Positions 50,266 to 60,784 of a stretch of 64,000 nucleotides of DNA are shown in pieces. A program made the translations under genes and the position numbers. Below the pieces are notes generated by a model. The model did not search any database. It was not told the origin of the DNA and worked only from the letters and a program-made list of their open reading frames with translations. Within the stretch, counting starts at the first letter, position 1. The number at the start of each line of letters is the position of its first letter. The DNA is from Luzula sylvatica (taxonomy: Eukaryota > Streptophyta > Magnoliopsida > Poales > Juncaceae). The stretch spans positions 63,431,570-63,495,569 of the forward strand of contig OX326957.1 of assembly GCA_946800325.1 (NCBI GenBank), given 5' to 3'.

Positions 50266-52828
50266 TTACACACTCATGGGTAATCCATAATTCTGGAAAA
50301 CCCTAATCATCCCGTCCCATCCAGCTGTCACGATAACCTGGCCCCACATATGCTCTCTATTCTGACAAGCCGACTTCAAAACTTTGTATTGCGACTTGTT
50401 CAAGACGCTCGCGCCACGTGGCAGTTTCTCCTCGGCCCACAAGGCGGTGCCTCGCGATACCCTCGATCCGGAACACAAAAACTCCCCGCTCAGACTGAAG
50501 CTTCCAGAAGGGGAGGAAAAGTGAACGTTGTTCGCGTACGCAGGAATTTGGTGATGAGGTGGCGAGCTGTCATTGGTCCAGGAGACAGCGATGGATGCGT
50601 TGGGGGAAACGAAGCGTTCGTGAGAAGATGTGGTTTTCAAACGGGTAACCGGATTCGGGTTTGAATGGTTGAAGAGGTAGATATTTGATTCCTCGTCAGA
50701 GATGATGATGTGGCGCCCATCTGGCGTGAATCTCGCCGGCACTGGTGTTGTACACCCGTTTTTCACCCCTAAATTAGTAAAAAAAATATATAAAAAATTA
50801 ATAAAGCAACTTGATGAAATATAATGAATGATTTTAATGTGACGAGTTTATGAAATTTTCAGTACCTTTGTATTCTGAAATTACGTCAATGCCATCGAGG
50901 ATCCGAATTTTGGAATCGGCCGAAGTTACCATCAACTTTTTCGAATCGTTCGGACAAAACTGAATAAAATTAACAAAAAGAAATTATAAATATAGTTGAA
51001 TTAATAAAGGTTTATCTGTATGAAATTGTCAAGTAATTATTTTACCAACCTGAAATCCAGTAATTTTCTTGAGAGAGGATTTCTTCTTCTTGCGATTCAA
51101 ACTCACTTCGTTTTTTAATTGCAAATTTTTATCTAAAAAATTACAAAATATATACAATTTAATTACATGTGTAATATTATAATACAAACATCAAAACTAA
51201 ATAAAAATTTAATTTAATTACCTGAAACATCGTAAAATCTACAATCCCCATTAATAGTACCAACCACCAATTCCTATACACACAAAAAAAAAAAAAAAAT
51301 TATACTTTTAACATTATAAATTCATCAATTTACAAAAAAAATAAAAATATAAAAGTACCTTTCCATTGGGGTAGTAACAAACGGCTGTAACAATTTCTCT
51401 AACATCAACCCAATCGATGACGTGGCCACGACTAATTTTCCAGACCCTAATTTTCCCGTCTATGGATCCACTTACGAAATTATTCTCATTCTTCGGGTTG
51501 AATTGCACAGATGTCACTACACAATAAAAAACAAAAATAATTACTGCAAAAAAACAATTATAATTCTGTATAATTAATAATTTAATTTATTTATTTACCA
51601 TAATTCGTATGCTGAAAAACTTTCATGCAATCATCTTGCCCCACTTGCCATAATCGCACCGTTTGATCCGTACTCGCCGAAAGTATTCTCTAAAAAACAC
51701 AAAAAAAAATTGAATTAATTAAGCAACAAAAGAATTAAAATAAATTAATTAAAAGATACTAACCAGATCATTGGACCAATTAAGGTCGAGAACCTCTCCG
51801 TTATGTCCTCGAAATTCGTGCAAGGGGTTTTCCGAAATTCTAAACATATTCTGAGGGACCACGAAGCATGAATCCTCGGAAGAATTCTTCTTCTTCTTTC
51901 CATTTTGACCCCTCGAATTCTTCTCCACTTCGGTTTTGGGGCTCATAGGCGACAAATCGCAATTGTTATCCACTCTGAAGCGCGCTCCAGAAAAATCCAA
52001 ATATAAATCCTCTCCAGTGATTCTATCACTGTTCTCTCCAGTTAGCACTCCCCAGATTCGCACGACTCCATCTTCGCCTCCAGTGGCGAGATATGTCCCG
52101 TCTGGACTGAATTGAACGGTCAAGATCGCTCCATCGTGCGCTTTTACGTCTTGTCCCTTGAAAATTGCGGATAGTTCCTTTGATTTCTTTTTATGAAGTC
52201 GAACTTTGATTCGATCTGGGGATCCGCCACATGTGCTTCGATCAGAAGAGGACGAACTGGGCGTGGGAATATCGCCGATTTCGTCTTTTTGTGAATCTGT
52301 TATGCATGAGCGTAGTCCAAAGAATCTAAGCCAACCTGCTCCTCGTCTTTTTGTCAGATTATTTTTGTTCGATTTGTTCGTGATTCTACACTGGAGATTC
52401 TCTTCTGAGATTCCTTCTTCTGAAGGACTCGACATTTCGTCAGACGAGGCTGAATTGGGATCTTCTTCGTGGATCTCAATTTCTGGCCGAGGAATTTCTT
52501 CGTGGATCTCGATTTCTGGGCGAGGAATTTCTTCGTGGATCTCGATTTCTGGGTGAGGAATTTGTTCGTGGATCTCGATTTCTGGGTCTGAATTGGGATT
52601 CGCATCCAAACCCATGAATTTTCTGAAATTTTCTCGACGTTGTTGAATGCTTGACGGGTTTGGGGCGGAAAAATCTGAGCCCCAAATGGGGGAAAATGGA
52701 TCCTGGATCGATTCGAGACGGGTTGGGCTGCCAGGGCATGACTCGTAGAGGGAGGAAACTTCGTCGTCTGAATCGAAGAATAAATCTTCGCAAAAATCTC
52801 TATTTTGCATTAACAATTCACAACTCAT
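50266..52828 (-). CDS. WDR44-like WD40-repeat protein, copy B (intact)
   Basis: Seven exons, all in phase with GT-AG splice sites: 51764-52828, 51599-51689, 51359-51516, 51222-51273, 51050-51132, 50866-50959, 50266-50768; about 681 aa. The N-terminal 200 residues are acidic and low complexity, with four copies of an 11-residue [12 protein letters not shown] repeat. Repeats of the propeller follow: '[21 protein letters not shown]', '[19 protein letters not shown]', '[16 protein letters not shown]', '[12 protein letters not shown]', '[14 protein letters not shown]', '[15 protein letters not shown]' and '[14 protein letters not shown]'. The layout matches the plant family annotated as WD repeat-containing protein 44-like (transducin/WD40 superfamily); its biochemical role in plants is poorly known. 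No enzyme motif. MSCELL at 52828 is the first in-frame Met, 140-150 bases after a TATA motif. Confidence 0.9.
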
Positions 52829-52973
52829 TGTTAGTTGTTGAGTTTCGAATTGAACAAAAAAAATCGAGAGAAAGGGAGAAACAAATTTGAAGGTCTCAAA
52901 ATTAACAAAAAAATCAGATGCGCAAATCTCAAATCAAATAAAAATGCTTGAAAGAAAAGGTCTCGCAGCATGA

Positions 52974-52984
52974 ATATATATAAG
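52974..52984 (-). promoter_or_regulatory. TATA box, WD40 copy B
   Basis: TATATATATT-like motif about 150 bases upstream of the ATG, in the same context as that of copy A ('aaacct' before, 'catgctgcgagacc' after on the minus strand). Confidence 0.5.
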
Positions 52985-53714
52985 GTTTGGCGTGATTAAA
53001 CATAAACATGAATGCATCTAGACGCTAAGAAGAACTCAACTAACCATTTATGCTAATTAAAGGAATTCGTGGAAAAACCGCGTTAATTCCAATCAATCTA
53101 TCTCAAAATTGGATTTTAAATGGGATTATTTCTTATACCTTGGTAAATGGGATTATTTCATGAAATATAATGTAATTTTTTTCTTATACCTTGATAAATG
53201 GGATTATTTCAATTTGCAGAGACATCATTTTTTGAGTGATTAGTAGTATCTTCCTAACCACCAATCTATATTCCTCTAGTTTGATTTTTTCACCTCAAAA
53301 CATCGTAAAACAATTTTACTTCTTTCGCTACCTCGCCTGAAATAATTACATAATTTAATTTCATTTAATAATATGAAAATATTCAATATTGACACATAGA
53401 GGTTCTCACCGTTCCAGAGCCGAATCAATGGTAGTATCCGATTCTTCGTCAAAGTGCACATTTCTAATTTCTTACTGTTTTGGACGTTATGATCAAAATT
53501 TCTTTTATCTAACATCATTGATTGGGCTTTCATTCTTATCTTTCAAACCTCAAACCATAAACCCTAAAATTACAGTAACGATTTCAAATTGAAAAGGAAG
53601 ACATAGCCCATAACATCTGGCAATTACAGTAACAATTTCAAATTGGATAGGAAGACATAGCTCATAAGATTTCGCTTCAATCGTCACTCGTCAGTGATTG
53701 AGAACTGGGACTCG

Positions 53715-53892
53715 TTGTCGAGGTCACAACGGCGTTGTTGTCGAGGTCACGACGACGGCTATGTCAAGCTGTGAATCTGGGTTAGACGAAGATTTTTGAG
53801 TCTGACGCCTTGACGCCTTCCGAGCGCGCGCGCGCGAGAGAGAGAGAAAGAAGAGTGAGCGAGAGAGAGAGAGAGAAAGAGAGAGAGACGAT
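53715..53892. repeat. Third boundary repeat and GA/GC low-complexity tract
   Basis: The boundary repeat here has a 24-bp internal direct repeat ('gtcgaggtcac' twice), which the copy at 38226 shares in part. It ends in GCGCGC and GAGAGA microsatellite (53820-53890), so the frame 53810-54046 (Arg/Glu-rich) is not a gene. Confidence 0.7.
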
Positions 53893-53997
53893 TTTTTTCA
53901 AAACAGGAGGGATTTCTTTAATTGCAAAAATATTCTTTTTTATCAATGAATTATGTTATATGTTGAATTATGATACGAAGAATAGGAAAATAAACAA

Positions 53998-55319
53998 GGA
54001 GCATTTTTGCATTTATCCCCTTATAGAACCAAAATTTAAAAAATAACTTCTTTTTTGAAAATATTCCAAAGATTACCTCCTTTTTTATAATATTTCAAAA
54101 ATAACCCATAATGGGCTTTTAAATCTTGCCAGTTCAAATGAGTTGAATTTTAATTGAAAATATGATATATTTCCTCAAATTTCACCATAACATCATCTAT
54201 GATATAATTAATATATTTAATTAAAACGATAACTAATACATGTTGGCTGTTAACTTAATACATAATTAATATTTATTCGAATTCGTAAATTTTAATAAAT
54301 TTTAATGAATATTTAATTATATATTTTAATTATCACGTTAATTAAATGTAATTGTTCTATAATGAAAAATTCGGCGGGTACATTTTGGAAGAGTGTAACT
54401 TTTTTAATGTAGGTCCTGTTCACGCATTTTGAAAAAAAAAATAATAAATTTTATTGCACTCCAAAATGTACCCGCCGAATTCTTCATTATTGAACAATTA
54501 CATTTAATGAACGTGATAATTAAAACATATAATTAAATATTCATTAAAATTTATTGCAATTTAGGAATTCGAATAAATATTAATTACGTATTAAGTTAAC
54601 AGCTGACATGTACTAGTTATCATTTAAATAAAATATATTAACCGAGATTATCCAAATTTTACCATATCATCATCTATGTTCTAATTAGTATATTTTATTA
54701 AAATGATAACTAGTACATGTTTGCTGTTAACTTAATGCGTAATTAATATTTATTCGAATTCCTAAATTTTAATAAATTTTAATGAATATTTAATTATATG
54801 TATTAATTATCGCGTTCATTACATGTAATTGTTCTATAATGGAGAATTCGGCGGGTATATTTTGGAGTGCAATAAAATTTATTATTATTTTTTTCAAAAA
54901 CGAGTGAACAGTACTTACATTAAAAAAATACATTCTTCCCAAATGTACCCTCCGAATTCTCCATTATAGAACAATTACATTTAATTAACGTGATAATTAA
55001 AACATATAATTAAATATTCATTAAAATTTATTCAATTCGAATAAATATTAATTATGTATTAAGTTAACAGCCAACATGTATTAGTTATCATTTTAATTAA
55101 ATATATTAATTAGATCATAGATGATGTTATGGTAAAATTTGGGGAAATATATCATATTTTCAATTAAAATTCAACTCATTTGAAGTGGCGGGATGTAAAA
55201 ACCCGTTTTGGGTTATTTTTGGAATATTATAAAAAAGGAGGTTATTTTTGGAATATTTACAAAAAAGAGGTTATTTTTTTAATTTTGGTTCTATAAGGTG
55301 TTAAATGCAAAAATGCTCC
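53998..55319. mobile_element. Foldback-type element: 1.3-kb palindrome with two nested palindromes
   Basis: The left end GGAGCATTTTTGCATTTA is mirrored by the right end, and the arms pair over the whole length (centre near 54660). Inside, two units of about 480 bp (about 54175-54650 and 54652-55140) are each palindromic themselves, with a loop at about 54390-54460 and 54860-54940. The second loop is the reverse complement of the first. AACAA stands just outside both ends (53993-53997, 55320-55324), a possible 5-bp target duplication. No ORF. Confidence 0.75.
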
Positions 55320-57235
55320 AACAACTTAAAAAATGAAATCATCACACATTTCAGTATTGTACAAATTAGTTCAATTTATGTACATCTTTATTTTGGACAC
55401 AAACTTGGGTAATTTTTTTTATGTCGTATCATCGTCATATTCATATCAACTATTAGATTATGATATTGATAAAATTTAAATCATCGATTTTTTATCAACA
55501 TAAGTGTATTTTATTTTACAACATGTTTAAAATATTTTTAGAAAATCGCATTGTCCTACATTAGTGACATGAATTATTACTATTGGATGTGTTCGTGCAA
55601 AACTAAATATGTCCAATTGTTTATCATTTCATTTAAGATTACATTATCATTACAATAGAAGATGAAAAATTTATATATAAAATACTAATAACTTAATATG
55701 TAATATTATAACATAAACATATATTGGTATTATTTTTAGATTTTTTTTTAAATTCATCAAATATATTCGTTTTAATTTTCTTTTTATTTTGTCATCCCTA
55801 TTAGCATAGTCAATGCTACAGATATCCTATATCGCTTACGGATCGGTCAGTCACCGATAAGAGATATGACCGACATAGCGGATTCATATCGAAAAATATC
55901 AGTGGTATAGCAGTTTGATACTTTTTAATATTAATATATTAAATTAATTATTATAACATTAATTTATATTAAGTTTCTTAAACTAATATAAATTTTACAT
56001 GATTAATATTCAACAATACAACAATACAACATAAATTTCAAGTTAAACTAAAGATAAATTTAAAATTATAACATAAAATTCATAAATAATACAATAAACT
56101 AAATCACGAAATCGTGTTCATTAACCACCGGTGTAGATGCGGATGTCCCCAATGAAAGGAGAAAGAATGAGGCTTGAGGTCAAACCCTAATTGATGTGGA
56201 TTTCTTGATCGTGAAAGTTTAAGTTAGAAGAAGCAAAAATACACTCTCACGCTGTATCAGAGAAAGAAGGAAGGAAATGGAAAGAATTGGACCAAAAATA
56301 TTAATAAAAATATTGTTAAAGGATGGGACAGCCCAAAATAATATTCAAAATAAATTAAGTTTTAAATCCAAATCGGTTCAAACCGGTCCAGTCGGTCCAT
56401 ATCGGCCCATATCGGTCCATGTATCGGTCGACCGATTTACTCAACCGATATGGGACATACCGTAACGGAGAGGCACTTATTAGAGATATGAAACCGACAT
56501 ACCGATCCATATCAGTGATATTTAGAACACTGCATAATTCATATATACAATTTTTCATAATTTGAATTTGTAAAAATATTATGTAAAAAATTACAATGCA
56601 AAAAAATACATTTTTACATAATATAGTTTTAAGTATTTTTTTTTTTTACATATTAGAATTTTAAGTATTAATATTTATTTTAAAAAATATATAACTATAA
56701 TAATCCCATATATTGTTAAGTTGGTAATATGCGTGCTCTTAATCAAATAAATTTAATATTATTTTTTTTAAAAAAATAATAGAAATTAAGAAAAATGTTA
56801 TCCATCTGAATAACTTTTTAAACTTATAAACACCTATCAAATAGTATTGTTATTTTTACAAAAATCATACGATATAAAATAATATATACTTATGTGTATG
56901 CTGAATTAAATTTTTATATTATTTATAATTTGCATTGCATTTTGAATCAATAACAAATTATTAGTACTACATAATGAATTATATGTTACTACATATGTCG
57001 TATGATTCATTATTCTTATATTTGATATTGTATGAAATATTTTGAACAATAATATGTTTTGTTATTTTTTTCGTAAAATCGTGTTATATGCTTCATATAT
57101 TATTATACAATGACATTAATATTAATGTTATTATTTGATTAAAAAAATAAAATGTTTCGATATCATAATGTAAAATAATTGTAAAACATATATACATAAT
57201 CATAAACAAATGAGTTCACATAATTTTATCATGAA
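55320..57235. other. Intergenic, AT-rich, with a possible hAT-like MITE
   Basis: At 55805-55920 and 56380-56533 there are repeated and partly inverted motifs 'atatcggtc', 'gagatatga', 'ccgacata' and 'cagtg', and the right border reads, inverted, CAGTGTTCTAAATATC, a typical hAT MITE end. The left end is less clear. The remainder is AT-rich without features. Confidence 0.3.
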
Positions 57236-57429
57236 ATGATACTATTGTATAGGATAGCAAATCTTCCCTCTCAACTTGCCACGTCGAATTGGCTTCAATC
57301 GAGATTTCCTTTTTCCATTGGACTCGCTATGCCGATGATTTACTCTTTGGCTTTCCAATTCGTGATGATCAAATCCCCGTTGCGCGCATTATCATACAAA
57401 TATGTACATTGTTGCAAGAAAAAACATAA
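57236..57429 (+). pseudogene. Fragment with reverse-transcriptase YADD motif
   Basis: One plus-strand frame (stop at about 57429) reads 'FFHWTRYADDLLFGFPIRDD' and continues 'IPVARIIIQICTLLQEKT'. Y-A-D-D followed by hydrophobic residues is the catalytic motif of reverse transcriptases; 'RYADDLLFG' resembles group II intron maturase-type enzymes of plant mitochondria, though LINE enzymes also fit. Only about 50 residues remain and nothing upstream is recognisable. A nuclear copy of organelle DNA or a dead retroelement fragment are both possible. Confidence 0.4.
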
Positions 57430-57936
57430 TTAACATGTTCGCCGCGCTATTGCGAGTATTCTCCTAGTATGTTATGAAAGCATCATTACAAGAATTGTGT
57501 GGAAGTTTATCATTGTTGTCTCTTTATAACATTATGACTTTTTTAAGTCTTAATGATTGATCAATGATCATGTATTCATGTGTTTGTATTTTTTTCTCAT
57601 TCTTTTATTCAAAGTTCCCAAGTTTAAACATGTACAAATTTGAACAACACAAAAGCCCAAAAATATTCACAATTGAAAAGTGCAGGGTCTTAAATCCGGA
57701 TTTTGTATTTTGTATAATTTTGCGGGATTTTTTTGCACGAGGTCATAATACACAAATATCATATAAACAAGTTTATTCAAGCCATCTTAGATAAAAGATG
57801 GGTTACTATTAAAAAAAATCCCTTCAAAATTGGGTCAAAATTTTACCATTAAAAATCCCAATCCTAAGTTACATAAACAACAAAACAGAACATAGTTTTT
57901 CAATTATAACTTTTTGCAAATGGCTAAGCAATAACA
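57430..57936. other. Intergenic / 3' region of RFC2, nothing recognised
   Basis: AT-rich; contains the 3' UTR of RFC2 next to 57936. The frame 57564-57794 shows no known domain. Confidence 0.4.
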
Positions 57937-59378
57937 TTAAGCTTTAACGGTTTGCGTGACCAATGCAAACTTAGCCAATAACCCAGAGAGCTGCAGATAC
58001 GACCCAACTCCATCACAAATTCTCATGTGCGCAAATCCCGCCTCCTAAAAAACACCAATTTATTAAAATATATATAAAAAAGAAAAAAATTAAATAATTT
58101 ATTTACCTTCAAGAATTCGAGCTTGATAACTTCAGCCATGTCATAATTCTTAATAATACGAAATAAAGTGGTGATGATATCAGTAGGAGAATAACCCAAA
58201 TCATACAACTGCTTCAAACCAACACACGCATTATCAAATTTACCCTCCATCACATTCTTTATCATGTTCTTCACATGAAACGGATGAGGCTGATCACACA
58301 CCTAAATTAATAAAAAAAAAACATTTTTATTCGAATTAAACCTTGGATTTTATATTTAATTAATATAATAATAAAGACCTTAAAAACATTTTCTTGATTC
58401 ACGAAACGAAACCCACTAAAAGTGGCTTGAAGATTATTCAAAGCCTGTCTCATATCACCATCAGCGGTGAAAATAATCGCTTCGAGTCCTTCCGGCACGT
58501 ACGCCACCTGTACAGAACTCACATTATTATTAACCATCAATAACAATTCTAAAAAATTGCGTACAATTATTTTTTTACTAACCTTTTCGGCAGTAACGGT
58601 GACCATGAGTCGGCCAAGAATTTCCTGATCAGAGAGACGAGAGAATCGAACCAAAGCACATCGACTCTGAATCGGTTCGATTATTTTCGACGATGTGTTA
58701 CATGCGAGTGCAAATCTCGTCGTGTTTGAGTATATCTCCATTGTGCGTCGCAATGCTTGTTGTGCCCCTGAAGTCATGCTATGTATAATTGGAATGTTAA
58801 TTACAGGTTTAATATTGATAAATGTTAGGGGTGTATGTGTAAATGTACCTGTCCGCTTCGTCCAAGATGACGACTTTGTGGCGAGAAGGTGGAAGAGTGA
58901 CTTTCTTTTGGGCAAACATTTTTATCTTGTTTCGTACTACGTCGATTCCTCTTTAAAAATTGGGATACGAGGAAGAATTAGGGTTTATAGTTGGTAGAGA
59001 GAAATTGATGTGAAATTTTACCTCTCGTCAGATGCGTTGAGCTCGAGAACGGCCTCGCGGTAATTGGGACCGAGAAGCTCGTGTGCCAGTGCAAGTATGC
59101 TCGTGGTCTTTCCAATGCCAGGTGGACCCTGTATAAGATCGTATTGGAGAACTCCTAATAAGCAAAATGAATTTTACATGAGAGAATGGAGTGTGAGGGG
59201 ATATAGATAGACGTACGGAGAGAATGAGGTTGGGCATGTTGCCGTCACGTGCGATGACCTGGAGGCGGGAGACGGCGTCTGCATTTCCCACGACGTCCGC
59301 CACCCTCGACGGACGGTACTTCTCCACCCATGGTATGTCGTACTGTAGATCGCCGGACGAAGACGAGGACGCCGCCAT
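57937..59378 (-). CDS. RFC2: Replication factor C subunit 2 (clamp-loader ATPase)
   Basis: Seven exons in phase: 59217-59378, 59022-59128, 58849-58950, 58583-58778, 58379-58507, 58107-58301, 57937-58044; about 332 aa, the usual length. RFC is the five-subunit AAA+ ATPase that opens and loads PCNA at primer ends in the nucleus. Seen: the conserved start '[17 protein letters not shown]', Walker A GPPGIGKT (55-62), RFC box '[14 protein letters not shown]', Walker B LDEAD (119-123), '[16 protein letters not shown]' with the arginine-finger SRC (162-164), and the C-terminal collar ('[20 protein letters not shown]', '[16 protein letters not shown]'). Motif order and the sequence match the subunit called RFC2 in Arabidopsis. 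No lesion. It is transcribed divergently from the DUF810 gene. Confidence 0.95.
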
Positions 59379-60784
59379 GGCACGTAGGTTTTACTGATGA
59401 GGGAGCAGGAAGGAGAGAAACCCTCGAATGTGTTCTGGAGGGAAATAGAAGACGGAAGGGACAAGGTATCAGATCAATCCATGGGTTTTGGCAAATTCGA
59501 GAGTTGATTTCCCGGGTTACCTAAAACTTGGGAATTCAACGGTCGAAACAAGTCAGATAGACAAGTAGAGAAAAAAAAAAGAAATTTAATTCGTCCCGTG
59601 AGATTATCACAAAATAGGAAAAATATGGATTAAACTATACAGCCCGATTAATCTACCCACGTTTGCCCTGCAAACACTAACACTAATTAAGAAAATAATT
59701 AATGTATTAAATTTTTTAATTTATTATTGCAGGGTAAAGTAGCGGGCTGTCTAATATCATTGGGAAAAATATATTTTTGTCCTTTCAGCTTACGAAATAA
59801 ATATATTATGTTTTACATGAAAGAAGACTCTTCCTATAATACATGTTTTTATTTTTATTGCAATTTATTTCATGTTTTGTTTCGTCAAAAATAAGTCGAA
59901 AAACTATTAATTTCAGTAATTCAATTTATTCAAACATACCGAATAAATTTATAGAGTTATTCGTAATATGCATGATTTTATAAGATATTTACAAAAATAG
60001 AAGATTTTTTAACATATTTACAAAAAATAGAAAGTCTTTCTGAATTCGAAAAGAATATAATACTTTTTAATGAAGGATCTATTATGTTTCTTTTTGAACG
60101 CTTATTTATTATGTCAATTTTAAAATGTTAAATTTGTATAAGTCTACTCGTGTTTACTTGTTTGTGTTGTAAATTTTCCGAATCTATTCAAGTTTAAAAT
60201 AATCACGTTACAAAACGACCATCTACAACAAACGATCGCTTGTTGAGTATTATTAAAAAAATAAAAATAATCATGTTACAAATAGTATAATTATATTGTA
60301 TGATTTATTTTATTTTTTGTTAAATAAAATATGAATAATTGATACATATTATTTTAAAATTACAATTGAATCTCGACTTGCTCCTTTGATTTAATCTAGT
60401 TAGGTTCATTTAAATCATTAAATTTATTAGGTTTTTATTCGGTGAACCCATAAAATACCCATCCATTTATGTACAAATCTGAAGTTGGATTTGAAATCAT
60501 GGATTGAGAAGAAGACCCCGATAGATGAAATCCGGGATTGCGAGTACCCCGAGAAAACCCCGAAAACGAAAGGGGGAAGAGAAGCTCGTGGTAGGCGGGA
60601 GCACGGAACACTAGAAAGAAAACACAAGCTCAATTCCCAACATTTATGCCTCTCCACTAACTCAGCTTTTACTTCCTTTTCCTTCTCTCACAGACCCACA
60701 TAAACCCTATTTTCTCTCCACGCGACCTCAGCAAGAAGACGAAGAGGAGGAAGAAGATTTGGTTGTTGATTAACTGATGATGCG
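59379..60784. other. Divergent intergenic region between RFC2 and the DUF810 gene
   Basis: 1.4 kb. 59379-59530 is RFC2 leader; 60440-60784 is probable leader of the DUF810 gene (purine-rich, containing 'gaagaagacgaag' just before the ATG). Between them is AT-rich sequence with no gene. The two genes may share promoter sequences, but no motif proves it. Confidence 0.4.

Larger units (their letters stand above)
46310..53700. repeat. Tandem duplication, unit 2 (WD40 copy B)
   Basis: Aligns with unit 1 over its full length with scattered substitutions and small indels. It lacks the Mutator element of unit 1 but has two insertions of its own (46811-47823 and 48344-48390), each with an empty counterpart in unit 1. 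These three insertions are therefore younger than the duplication. Confidence 0.9.

Noticed and set aside
59022..59128. Isoleucine in the RFC2 Walker A motif (GPPGIGKT instead of GPPGTGKT) as a lesion
   Set aside because: The Walker A consensus G-X4-G-K-[ST] is satisfied; the position is variable in the family.
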